DNA of 64,000 bases from Paraglaciecola polaris LMG 21857. Lineage in GTDB: Bacteria > Pseudomonadota > Gammaproteobacteria > Enterobacterales > Alteromonadaceae. This document shows, in pieces, positions 1 to 8,619 of this stretch. The translations under genes and the position numbers were made by a program. The stretch is from assembly GCF_000315055.1 (NCBI RefSeq), contig NZ_BAER01000127.1, positions 62,001 through 126,000 on the forward strand, given 5' to 3'. Every line of letters starts with the position of its first letter. Position 1 is the stretch's first letter. The notes below the pieces were generated by a model. It was not told the DNA's origin, searched no databases, and worked only from the letters and a program-made list of their open reading frames with translations.

Positions 1-774
1 GACCGCGATGCGCTTGGGTGAAATAGTCGCTTTTTGCATGGCTTTAAGCAATGATTCGGGTAATGTTTGGGAAAGAGGATGAGAGGCATGTGCAGTCTGC
101 CACTGGCTCACTCTATCTTGCAATATTTCAGGACGTAAACCTTGCTGCAGCACTATGTTCTTTAGCTCAAGCCAAGACCTGAGTCTAGGTTCATCAATGA
201 TGACTTGCTTGGCTTGTGAGCTGGTAAGTTGTCCCAGCGCTTCCCACAGCCTAAGACTGTTCTTTTCGTTCATATCACCAGCGGCGAGCAGATGCTTACT
301 GGCGTCAAGCCATTGATGTTGGTGTTCATCAATTTGGGCTTGAACCGCGTCAATACGCGCGCGTCCTGAAGGATATGAGGTTAATTTCGTGAGTAATTTT
401 TGCGCTTGTGGTACGGCAGGCGAAGGCAACTGCATATAACATTCAGCTAATAACAACTGAGCTTGGGACTGATATTCGGGATGAATAAGTTCAGGTGTCA
501 GAATGTTGAGAAGTTTGATACTCGCATTGCAATGCTGTTCGTGTTGCAATGTTTCTGCAGCTAACAACAGTAAACCGTTGCGTTCAGTGGTGTCGCCGTT
601 TGCCGCGAACTTACGTTGGGCTTGGTTTAGGTAATATTGACTGCTAAGCTCTCGGTCTGGTTGCACTACCTTGATATCTGGGCGTTTTAGCGTATTTTTT
701 TTGTTCGGTGCATCTGCACATGAAGCCATAAAAACGACTAGGCTAACAACCACTACCGACCTGATTAATTTCAT
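1..774 (-). CDS. lpoA: Penicillin-binding protein activator LpoA, N-terminal part (runs off window start)
   Basis: This is the N-terminal 258 codons of a lipoprotein, open through base 1, so the C-terminal half lies outside the window. The protein begins MKLIRSVVVVSLVVFMASC, a lipoprotein signal with the lipobox cysteine at residue 19. An alpha-helical, Gln/Leu-rich region like the TPR-type N-domain of LpoA follows. In gammaproteobacteria LpoA is an outer-membrane lipoprotein that reaches through the peptidoglycan and stimulates PBP1a. Divergent placement next to rsmI is the usual arrangement and supports the call. The ATG at 774 is chosen because it gives an intact lipoprotein signal. Confidence 0.85.
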   Translation of the reverse strand, partial: MKLIRSVVVVSLVVFMASCADAPNKKNTLKRPDIKVVQPDRELSSQYYLNQAQRKFAANGDTTERNGLLLLAAETLQHEQHCNASIKLLNILTPELIHPEYQSQAQLLLAECYMQLPSPAVPQAQKLLTKLTSYPSGRARIDAVQAQIDEHQHQWLDASKHLLAAGDMNEKNSLRLWEALGQLTSSQAKQVIIDEPRLRSWLELKNIVLQQGLRPEILQDRVSQWQTAHASHPLSQTLPESLLKAMQKATISPKRIAV

Positions 775-914
775 TAAAGGTGCACTCACTTAACATCTTG
801 ATAATTCGCCCGTTAGTTTATACCAACGCTGACAAATATCTACCTGCTGAGGGTGTACTGTAATGGGAAGTTACAAGGTAAAATAGCGATATAATTGTTA
901 AAAGGCGTTACATA

Positions 915-1766
915 GTGGCAAATTTTGGAAAGCTGTTCATTGTTCCTACCCCAATTGGAAATCTAGAAGATATTACGCTGCGTGCAATAAGGGTATTGGG
1001 CGAGGTTGATTTAATTGCTGCCGAGGATACTCGACATAGCCAAAAATTGTTGCAACATATTGATATTTCGACGCGCCTTATCTCATTGCATGATCACAAT
1101 GAAACCCAGCGTGCTAAGCAACTAATTGAAAAATTGCACCAAGGATTGAATATCGCCCTAATCTCTGATGCAGGCACACCGTTGATTAGCGATCCAGGCT
1201 ATGGTCTGGTCAATCAATGTCGTGCTAATAATGTGGACGTTATTCCGTTACCAGGCCCTTGTGCAGCCATCACCGCTTTAAGTGGCGCAGGCTTGGCGAC
1301 CGACCGCTTTCGTTTTGATGGATTTCTGCCCGCTAAGCAACAGGCAAAAATACAAGCTCTCGAGTCTATCGAACGTGAAACGGCAACATGTGTCTTCTAT
1401 GAGTCGCCGCGCAGGATTGCAGATACTATGCAAGCGGTTGTTGATGTACTCGGTGGCGAACGAAAAGTGGTGGTTGCCAAAGAATTAAGTAAAACGTTTG
1501 AGACATTTTATTCGGGCACTGCAGATGAAGCCCTTGAATGGTTGCATGCTGATTCGAACCATCAGCGAGGTGAGTTCGTACTCATGGTGGCGGGATACAA
1601 AACCGACGCAAATGAAATACCGGAAGAGGCATTGAAGTTGCTTAAACTGCTAATGGGGGAACTCCCTCCTAAGAAAGCTGCTGGTATAGTGGCGCAGCAA
1701 TACGGTTTGAAAAAAAATACCTTATATCAAATGGGGCTGGCGTTTAGCGAAACAAAAGCTGATTAA
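915..1766 (+). CDS. rsmI: 16S rRNA (cytidine-1402-2'-O)-methyltransferase RsmI
   Basis: This 283-residue protein is a SAM-dependent tetrapyrrole-methylase-fold enzyme that 2'-O-methylates C1402 in the 16S rRNA decoding centre. Visible motifs are VPTPIGNLEDITLRA near the N-terminus, AEDTRHSQKLL, SDAGTPLISDPGY and the proline-rich PLPGPCAA loop followed by GFLP. The C-terminus carries the small helical LPPKKAAGIVAQ domain. Length matches the family. The start is GTG at 915; upstream of it only a weak purine-rich stretch is visible. It is divergent from lpoA, as is common, and the downstream exonuclease gene follows after about 50 bp. Confidence 0.95.
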   Translation: MANFGKLFIVPTPIGNLEDITLRAIRVLGEVDLIAAEDTRHSQKLLQHIDISTRLISLHDHNETQRAKQLIEKLHQGLNIALISDAGTPLISDPGYGLVNQCRANNVDVIPLPGPCAAITALSGAGLATDRFRFDGFLPAKQQAKIQALESIERETATCVFYESPRRIADTMQAVVDVLGGERKVVVAKELSKTFETFYSGTADEALEWLHADSNHQRGEFVLMVAGYKTDANEIPEEALKLLKLLMGELPPKKAAGIVAQQYGLKKNTLYQMGLAFSETKAD

Positions 1767-1818
1767 TTCCGCTCGCTGCGGTGAAGCGAATGCTAATTGA
1801 ACATGGAGCTGAATTTTA

Positions 1819-2325
1819 GTGCGTAGTAGCGTGATCTCCCCTATTATCCTCGACATTGAGGCCAGCGGTTTTGGCGCTGATAGCTACCCGATTGAAGTTG
1901 GCGTTGCCCTGAATAGCGATAGCCGCTTTTGTCGCCTTATTCGCCCAGCAAATGGCTGGTTACATTGGAGCGAAGAGGCCCAGTCTCTGCATGGAATTAG
2001 CCGTCAGATGTTGAACGAGAAAGGTGCGCCGGTACACCAAGTGTGTATCGAACTTAACCAATTATTAGTAGGAAAAACAGCTTACTCAGACGGCTGGGTT
2101 GTCGATAGTCCATGGTTATCGCGCTTGTTTGAAAGTGCAGGCATGAAAATGGAATTCGAGCTTAGCCAACTAGAAATTATTTTAAATGAACAACAAATGA
2201 ATAATTGGCATGTGACTAAGTCTCGCATTTTAACTCAAACCCAAGCACAGCGTCATCGAGCGAGCCACGATGCGGCGATTATTTTACAGACTTATCTGGA
2301 AACACGTCACGCTAAGATTGAATAA
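1819..2325 (+). CDS. DEDDh-type 3'-5' exonuclease (DnaQ-like)
   Basis: This is a 168-residue RNase-H-fold exonuclease. The DxE motif (ILDIEASGFG) has Asp12 and Glu14 as metal ligands. A central Asp lies in YSDGWVVDSPW, and the final HxxxxD signature (HRASHDAA) is near residue 147. These give the four acidic residues plus His of the DEDDh class, which binds two metals and removes nucleotides from 3' ends. The protein is a bare catalytic domain, shorter than DnaQ epsilon, so it is unlikely to be the replicative proofreader. The substrate (DNA or RNA) cannot be told from sequence. Translation starts at GTG. Confidence 0.75.
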   Translation: MRSSVISPIILDIEASGFGADSYPIEVGVALNSDSRFCRLIRPANGWLHWSEEAQSLHGISRQMLNEKGAPVHQVCIELNQLLVGKTAYSDGWVVDSPWLSRLFESAGMKMEFELSQLEIILNEQQMNNWHVTKSRILTQTQAQRHRASHDAAIILQTYLETRHAKIE

Positions 2326-2423
2326 TGTTAGTAACAAGGTCGCTTTCTCTCTTGGTTTACGTTGCTACATAGCATCCTTTACCTGACTCGCTAATTACCC
2401 ACCATTAGGATATTAACTATTTA

Positions 2424-3077
2424 ATGCAAAGACACGATGCAGGCTGCTTAGATGAGCAGGTGATTGCGACTATCTGTGAGCAACTGACGGTATACGGTTA
2501 TTGTGTTGTGGCTGATTTCTTACCTGAACTCGTGGCCAATGCACTTTACCTTGAAGCGAGTAGCGATCATCGCTTGAGTTTTAAACAAGCCGCCATCGGC
2601 CGAGAACAGTTGCAGCAAGTTAATACCCAAGTGCGTAGTGATAGCATTGCCTGGCTTAACAACCAAAGTGAAACCCAAGGTTTATATTTAAAACTCATGG
2701 AGCATCTGCGCATAGAGATCAATCGGCGTTTATTTTTAGGACTATTCGATTATGAGAGTCATTTTGCACATTATGGGCAAGGTGATTTTTACAAACGTCA
2801 TGTGGATGCTTTTAAAGGAAGCAGTAACCGATTACTGAGTAGTGTTGTTTATTTAAACGCCGATTGGGTCAAAGCTGACCAAGGCGAGTTACTTATGTTT
2901 CATGATGAACAAGTATCACCCTTTTTAATAGTTGAGCCTATTTTTAACCAATGCGTTATTTTTCTCAGTGAGCAGTTTCCTCATGAAGTACGCACTGCCA
3001 AACGTGATCGTTATAGTATAGCGGGTTGGTTTCGTACCAATAACAGTATAGGTGGACAAATAGATCCGCCGCGTTGA
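2424..3077 (+). CDS. 2-oxoglutarate/Fe(II)-dependent oxygenase, prolyl-hydroxylase-like
   Basis: This 217-residue protein has the double-stranded beta-helix signature of Fe(II)/2OG oxygenases. His126 and Asp128 (HVDAF) and His187 (FPHEV) form the iron triad, and Arg196 (RYSIAGWFR) fits the 2-oxoglutarate carboxylate ligand. The HYGQGDFYKRHVD stretch resembles SM-20/PHD-type prolyl 4-hydroxylases. Bacterial relatives hydroxylate prolines in translation factors or other proteins; the target here is unknown. The gene stands alone between two other plus-strand genes, with about 100 bp on each side. Confidence 0.8.
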   Translation: MQRHDAGCLDEQVIATICEQLTVYGYCVVADFLPELVANALYLEASSDHRLSFKQAAIGREQLQQVNTQVRSDSIAWLNNQSETQGLYLKLMEHLRIEINRRLFLGLFDYESHFAHYGQGDFYKRHVDAFKGSSNRLLSSVVYLNADWVKADQGELLMFHDEQVSPFLIVEPIFNQCVIFLSEQFPHEVRTAKRDRYSIAGWFRTNNSIGGQIDPPR

Positions 3078-3179
3078 GTGCAGATAGTTACACATTGTCT
3101 ATTGCAATAAATATTACAAATAATATAAATTTGCTTAACATATAAGAAACGCATTATTTACCTAGGCAAGGGAAACTTT

Positions 3180-4476
3180 ATGAAAATTAAAAGCAAAACA
3201 CTGTGTCTCGCCGCTTTATTGACCATAAGCACACAGGTAACTGCGGCACCAGTGCCGGAGAATTTGTATACTCAACAACCCTCAATTACCCCTGAACTTG
3301 CGCATCCAGGCCAGTATCCTGTTGGCGTGAAAACGCTGCAAGTGGTACATGAAAAGCAGCTAAACACGCAAACGTTTACCTCGTTTGAAGATCGACCACT
3401 AACGCTTGAAGTCTGGTATCCAGCGGCTGCTAATGCGGCAACTGAAGAGTTGGCTACCTATGAGAATGTCACGCGACTGCATAAACCCTTTAGTCTGATC
3501 GGCACTGGCCATCGAAATGCTCAAGCGCAAAAAACAGGCCAATTTCCTTTAATCGTGTTATCCCACGGATACACAGGTTATCGAACGATTATGTATTATC
3601 TCGGGGAGCATTTAGCTAGTCATGGTTATGTGGTAGTAGGAATTGATCACACTGATTCCACCACCGAAGACGTTGATTTTGTTAATTCTGGCTTTTCTGG
3701 TTTCCCTAGTACATTGGTCAATCGCGCGAGAGACCAACAATTTGTGCTCGACTACTTTAGCCAAGATGACTCTGCGATCGCCAATATTACTGACACGGAC
3801 CATGCTGCCGTGATTGGGTATTCAATGGGGGGCTTTGGTGCGATTAACACGATTGGTGCATGTTACGGCTTTAATCAGGCAGGATTACAGCGCTTAGGTT
3901 TCCCTGAAGACGCAGCAAAACAGCTAATTCCTGTATTCAACAGTTGCCACGCAGGGCGAGATGAAGTCGATAGTCGTTGGCAAGCGATGATCGCCTATGC
4001 GCCATGGGGCGGGGAATCATCTGTGCATGATGCTAAGTCTATGAAAACAATTACTGTGCCTAGTTTATATGTATCAGGTGATCAAGATGACGTGTCAGGA
4101 TACGAAAATGGTAGTTAAAAAATTATTTGAGCAGACGGGCAGTAAAGACAAGTACCTGATGGTTTATGAAAATGCCCGGCATAATATTGCGCCTCATCCA
4201 GCGCCGAAAATCGCTTATGAGACTGATGCGGATTTAGGTCATTATATTGAGCCTAGCTGGAGTAACGAACAGCTAAACCGTATTAATATGCATATGAGCT
4301 TGGCATTTCTGGATTGCTTCGTGAAAAAGGACGACAGCAAGTGTGCTTACTTACCTAAGCGTGACAATGCAACACAAGTTAAAGACAGTGAAGGGAAGTT
4401 AACACAAGCGTGGCCGGGGTTTCCTGACCGTTGGGCGACCGGGATACGTTTTTATCGCGGTGCAAACGCTAAGTAG
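3180..4476 (+). pseudogene. Secreted alpha/beta hydrolase broken by a +1 frameshift
   Basis: Frame one (from 3180) encodes a signal peptide (MKIKSKTLCLAALLTISTQVTAA), an oxyanion-type HGYTGYRT segment, the nucleophile elbow GYSMGGFGA and the SGDQDDVSGY segment with the likely catalytic Asp, then stops at 4118. The rest continues in the next frame from about 4114 (VKKLFEQTGSKDKYLMVYEN) and contains the likely catalytic His (ARHNIAPHP). One extra base near 4113 explains the break exactly. The protein would be about 431 residues and resembles the PAF-acetylhydrolase/dienelactone-hydrolase group. The single-base lesion may be a recent mutation or a sequencing error; without a frameshift the catalytic triad is split. 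Confidence 0.8.
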
Positions 4477-4491
4477 TATTTGTGAGATATG

Positions 4492-4529
4492 AAAAAGCCC
4501 GTTTACGACTGAGTAAACGGGCTTTTTTT
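4492..4529. terminator. Bidirectional intrinsic terminator
   Basis: A 15-bp stem (arms 4492-4506 and 4513-4527) with a six-base loop is flanked by A and T runs. It lies between the convergent hydrolase and dipeptidase genes and should stop transcription from both sides. Confidence 0.9.
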
Positions 4530-4548
4530 ATGATGTTAACCTAAGCGG

Positions 4549-5748
4549 TTAATGCTTGTCAGCGTAGGTTTCTACTGCTTGCCAAACACGCAAAAAGTTT
4601 CCACTCAAAATCTTTTTAATGTCTGCTTCTGAATAATTGCGATCCAACAGACCCTGTACTAAATTCGGGTAGCTGGATACATCTTTCAGCCCTTCAGGTA
4701 ACGAGTCTCCCACACCGTCGTAGTCAGAACCAATGCCCACATGATCGATACCGATTAGCTCAACCACATGATCGATATGGTCAAGTACTGTGTCTACGCT
4801 AGCAAAGGGAAAGGGGTTTTTGACTGCATACTCTTCGTCAAATGCTTTTACAAGTGGGCTGTCTTGACCGGCTTCTTCAACTAAGGCTTTGCGCTTAGTT
4901 GTCATTTGATTACGCCAGTTTTGCGATAACTTGCTCACAAAGGTTGAACCGAAGTTAATTTGAATCACACCGCCATTCTTGCCTAACGCTTTGATCATGA
5001 CATCGTCCATGTTGCGCTCAAACCCAGGGGTGAATTTACGCAAAGATGAGTGAGATGCGATAACCGGTACTTTGCTGATCTCGATGGCTTGATAAAATGC
5101 TTGATCCGAGACGTGAGAAATATCCACCATGATGCCGATGTTATTCATTTCCTCGACCAGTTTTTTACCAAATGGGCTTAAGCCTTTCCATTTGCGACGA
5201 ATGTCATAGGACGAGTCAGCAATGTGATTACTTTGAGAGTGAGCAAGTGTGATGTAACGAATTCCGCGTTCATAGAAGGTATTCAGGTTATCTAAATTAC
5301 CTTGTATTGGGGAACCGTTTTCCATTCCCATGGGCAATGAAATTAAACCCTGCTTGAACTGTTCTTTTACGTCTTTGACGCTTTTTGCAATGGCAAACTT
5401 GTCTGGGGCACGCCCTACAATGGCTTCAACATAATCGATGAGTTTATGCGCCAAAGCAGTCGATTTATCAGAATCATCAAGACTAGCCGGTACGTATATT
5501 GACATAAAAGGTGCGTTCAAGCCGCCTGCCTTGGCACGAGGGTAGTCAAAATCTCCATCCTCTGTAGCTTGTGTGACATCGACCCATTTTTCACTCACGC
5601 GGTATGGCACATCAATATGCGAATCGATAAGTATGGTGTCTTGCGTCAAGGCTCGTGCCTTTTCTGATGCTTGATATGTTGCATTCACCGCACTGCTAAA
5701 GGCAAGGGTACAAGCGATAAATAGCGTCGTTTTATGTAGGTGTTTCAT
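4549..5748 (-). CDS. Membrane dipeptidase (peptidase family M19), exported
   Basis: This 399-residue protein has an N-terminal signal peptide ending around ATYQA. It carries the M19 renal-dipeptidase zinc ligands: His44 and Asp46 in DSHIDVPY, a bridging Glu in GMENGSP, His in ISHVSDQAF and IASHSSLR, and a final Asp in IGSDYDG. Family members hydrolyse dipeptides, including D-amino-acid-containing ones, in the periplasm. The usual family sequence is DxHND; here Ile replaces Asn (SHID), a tolerated variation. The gene is monocistronic, with a terminator immediately downstream. Confidence 0.9.
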   Translation of the reverse strand: MKHLHKTTLFIACTLAFSSAVNATYQASEKARALTQDTILIDSHIDVPYRVSEKWVDVTQATEDGDFDYPRAKAGGLNAPFMSIYVPASLDDSDKSTALAHKLIDYVEAIVGRAPDKFAIAKSVKDVKEQFKQGLISLPMGMENGSPIQGNLDNLNTFYERGIRYITLAHSQSNHIADSSYDIRRKWKGLSPFGKKLVEEMNNIGIMVDISHVSDQAFYQAIEISKVPVIASHSSLRKFTPGFERNMDDVMIKALGKNGGVIQINFGSTFVSKLSQNWRNQMTTKRKALVEEAGQDSPLVKAFDEEYAVKNPFPFASVDTVLDHIDHVVELIGIDHVGIGSDYDGVGDSLPEGLKDVSSYPNLVQGLLDRNYSEADIKKILSGNFLRVWQAVETYADKH

Positions 5749-5880
5749 ATCGTTCCTTTGATTTATTTTTATATTAAGTCATTCACTAGGCGTGCCATTG
5801 CTCGATAGCAAGGTTAGCCGACGTGTATATGATCACGCCTGCTCATAAGTCGATGGTATAAAGGAAGTGAGGGTAAAGTA

Positions 5881-5914
5881 AAGCCACGCGTGCTTGTTAC
5901 AACAAGCGTGGCTT
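5881..5914 (-). terminator. Hairpin after the alpha-galactosidase gene
   Basis: A 9-bp GC-rich outer stem (5881-5889 with 5906-5914) encloses an inner GCTTGTT repeat and lies 12 bp beyond the alpha-galactosidase stop. The T-run is better on the plus strand than in the gene's own direction, so efficiency is uncertain. Confidence 0.45.
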
Positions 5915-5926
5915 TTAAGTTGAGAA

Positions 5927-8083
5927 TTAAACCTTGGTGAGGTGGAACAATAAACTGCTCTGGGGGGTTAATAATGGCATTTGCATACCGAGCTGCATGA
6001 GTAGTTCACCACTGAATACTTGCCCGTCAACTGCGCTTAGATGATTTGCAAAACCAAATAAACCTGACTTAGGCCACTTGTCCGTGTTTTTTATTGGCCA
6101 AATGATATCCAGTTTGTACTGACTGGTTTTATGTAAACCTGCAAACTTGAACTGATCCGGTAATGAGGCTGAGCTACACGCCACCAAACTATAGGAAAAC
6201 AAACCTTGAGATTTATCTTTGGCAACAATCCCTAAGCCGTTCATATAGGGCGCAAGTTCTAAACGGAAAAGATCGCCGCTATGCACTAGAGCTCGATGCT
6301 GTTTGTATAAGTCGGTCATCGCTTTTAACTCGACTTTTTCCCCGTCGGTCAGTTCACGTAAATCCATTTCCATGCCCATATGGCCGAATAACGTCACCGA
6401 AGCGCGCATTTCCATGGATACAGTACGGTGGGTAATGTGGCATTCTCTTGGGCCAACATGTGAGCCCATCAATTCTGACGGTAAAAAATAGGAGAAGCCG
6501 TTTTGTATTTTTAGACGTTCTAGGGCGTCATTAGAGTCCGAAGTCCATACACGATCGGTGCGCGCTAATACACCGTAATCGGCACGACCGCCACCAGACG
6601 CACAGCTTTCAATTTCTACTTTAGGGTGCACCGCACGTAAGTTATCGAGTAAACGATAAAATGCATGTATTTGATTGTGGCCACCAGGTTTGCCTGAATG
6701 ATTGCCTTGGTGGTTTAAATCGCGGTTCATGTCCCATTTAATATAGCTGATATCGTATTCAGTCAACAGGGAATCTAAACGTTCGTATAGGTAATCAAAT
6801 ACCTCAGGACGGGATAAGTCGAGCACAAGCTGATGGCGACTATCCAACTGCTTGTTAATTTCGTTACCCAGTATCCATTCAGGATGTTGACGATATAACT
6901 CGCTATCAGGGTTAACCATTTCAGGTTCGAACCATAAGCCAAACTCCAAACCTTGAGCTTTAACGTGGTCGATAAGAGGAGTTAAGCCTTGTGGGTAGTA
7001 TTTCTTATCTACAAACCAATCACCTAAACCAGCCGTGTCATCATCACGTCCATTAAACCAACCATCATCCAATACAAAGCGTTCCGCACCTAATTCGCCC
7101 GCACGTGCGGCTAAGTCTTTTAACGTTGCAAGGTCGTGGTTAAAGTAAATCCCTTCCCAGGTGTTGTAGTGCACAGGACGAGGCTTGTCATGCACGCTTT
7201 GACGGATAATATGACTGCGCACATATTGGTGGAATTGCTGAGATAAGGCCGACAAACCCTGATCAGTGAAGCTGGCGAACAAGGTAGGTGTTTGATAGCT
7301 TTGACCTTGTGTTAAATTAATTTCGCCAGGGAAAAGAAGCTCGCCCATTTGCACATACGAACGTCCATCAGCCATTTTTTCAGCGACGATTTTATGATTA
7401 CCACTCCAACCTAAATGAAAGCCATAGGCTTCCCCTTGAGCTTGGTTGGTCGTTTTAGGGTGTAACAACAGGGCTGGATAGCTATCGTGAGACGTTTTAC
7501 CTCGGCGGTTTTCTCGTACGTAAGAGCCAAAAAAGGCGTCTAATGAGTGTTGCTGGAACTCACCCGCCCAGTGGCCTTCAAAACCCACTATTTGATCGAA
7601 ATCGTTAGGTGTCGGGATCGTCGCCGCCGAACACCAATCAATTGTCACCGTTTGAGAATTGATGTTGTTGATTGTGGTGTTAAAGGTCAGCACATCGCTT
7701 TCTACGTCAAGCTCAATTCTGACCACAACCTCAATACCACGGGCACTGTCTGTGCTGATAAGGGAGAGGCTGTGCTCGTTGTCCTGTACAACCTTTGTGA
7801 GCAGCGGATTTGCCGCCCATTGATCCTGTTCACCGCGTAAACTTAATCCTGGTAAACCGATAAAGCCTTGTCCTGATGTGGGAGTAATGCATAGGTTTAG
7901 TTCTTCAATGGGAGACACGGGCGCTTCTTGGCGTAAGCGTAAGGCCCGCATCATATCGCCCGTTGATTGCTCGGACAGCTTAGCGCGCCAATATATGATC
8001 TGTGGCGTTTCGCACCCTACGTCTAAGATTAGGCTGCTTTTTTGCCCATGCAGTGCAATAAATTGTGCGGCGTGTTGCGTCAT
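5927..8083 (-). CDS. GH36 alpha-galactosidase, cytoplasmic
   Basis: This 718-residue protein is a full-length family-36 glycoside hydrolase that releases terminal alpha-galactosyl residues with retention. A beta-sandwich N-domain is followed by the TIM barrel. Motifs include WEGIYFNHD (about 309-317), FVLDDGWFNGRDDD, the nucleophile Asp451 in YIKWDMNRD, SCASGGGRAD, and the acid/base Asp516 in WTSDSNDALERLK. There is no signal peptide, so the substrate must be imported first. It is divergent from a TonB receptor that starts a halogenase-like/SapC/symporter cluster, which suggests a shared substrate such as raffinose, melibiose or an alpha-galactosyl-glycerol. Confidence 0.93.
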   Translation of the reverse strand: MTQHAAQFIALHGQKSSLILDVGCETPQIIYWRAKLSEQSTGDMMRALRLRQEAPVSPIEELNLCITPTSGQGFIGLPGLSLRGEQDQWAANPLLTKVVQDNEHSLSLISTDSARGIEVVVRIELDVESDVLTFNTTINNINSQTVTIDWCSAATIPTPNDFDQIVGFEGHWAGEFQQHSLDAFFGSYVRENRRGKTSHDSYPALLLHPKTTNQAQGEAYGFHLGWSGNHKIVAEKMADGRSYVQMGELLFPGEINLTQGQSYQTPTLFASFTDQGLSALSQQFHQYVRSHIIRQSVHDKPRPVHYNTWEGIYFNHDLATLKDLAARAGELGAERFVLDDGWFNGRDDDTAGLGDWFVDKKYYPQGLTPLIDHVKAQGLEFGLWFEPEMVNPDSELYRQHPEWILGNEINKQLDSRHQLVLDLSRPEVFDYLYERLDSLLTEYDISYIKWDMNRDLNHQGNHSGKPGGHNQIHAFYRLLDNLRAVHPKVEIESCASGGGRADYGVLARTDRVWTSDSNDALERLKIQNGFSYFLPSELMGSHVGPRECHITHRTVSMEMRASVTLFGHMGMEMDLRELTDGEKVELKAMTDLYKQHRALVHSGDLFRLELAPYMNGLGIVAKDKSQGLFSYSLVACSSASLPDQFKFAGLHKTSQYKLDIIWPIKNTDKWPKSGLFGFANHLSAVDGQVFSGELLMQLGMQMPLLTPQSSLLFHLTKV

Positions 8084-8619
8084 GTTGGGTCCTCAAATTG
8101 ATGGTGTATTAGGCGAGAATTAAGAATAGGATATTTTAATCTTTTTTTAAACATATAAATAGTATTATTTAAATATAAGCTTGTTTTATTCAACCATTAG
8201 TATCGAGAGCTTGCAATTTTCGATGGGCTACAACAGGTGCCTACTGGATTGTAGGGAATTTTACCTTTGATTAACTAATGACAACAATACGTGAAAATAG
8301 CGACTATGCTTGGGTGGTTCTGAGTTGAATTATTTTCCTCTTTATTGTTGAGGGGTTTTTTTAAGGTATTGATTTAAAATGTATTTGTGGTGTTTTTGAG
8401 GTAATTCTAATTAAGCGCGAAGAAGTTTTTTTGTATGAAGGAATGTTGCACATATGTTGACAAGTTGTATTAATACTATTTAACATACATATCAGTAGGT
8501 GAGCTGAGTGGCATGATCCTATAGTTATGCAGGTGGTTTGAGTGGAACTGAAGCTTGCACAACGTTTAAAAAACGAAGAACACATGATATTAACTGGACA
8601 CACATACGGGGCACATCCC
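8084..8619. other. Divergent intergenic region between alpha-galactosidase and TonB receptor
   Basis: These 536 bases are AT-rich and hold the promoters and leaders of both divergent genes. I saw no convincing operator palindrome, RNA element or coding sequence. A short minus-strand open frame here (from 8738) overlaps the receptor gene and has no family resemblance. Confidence 0.5.
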
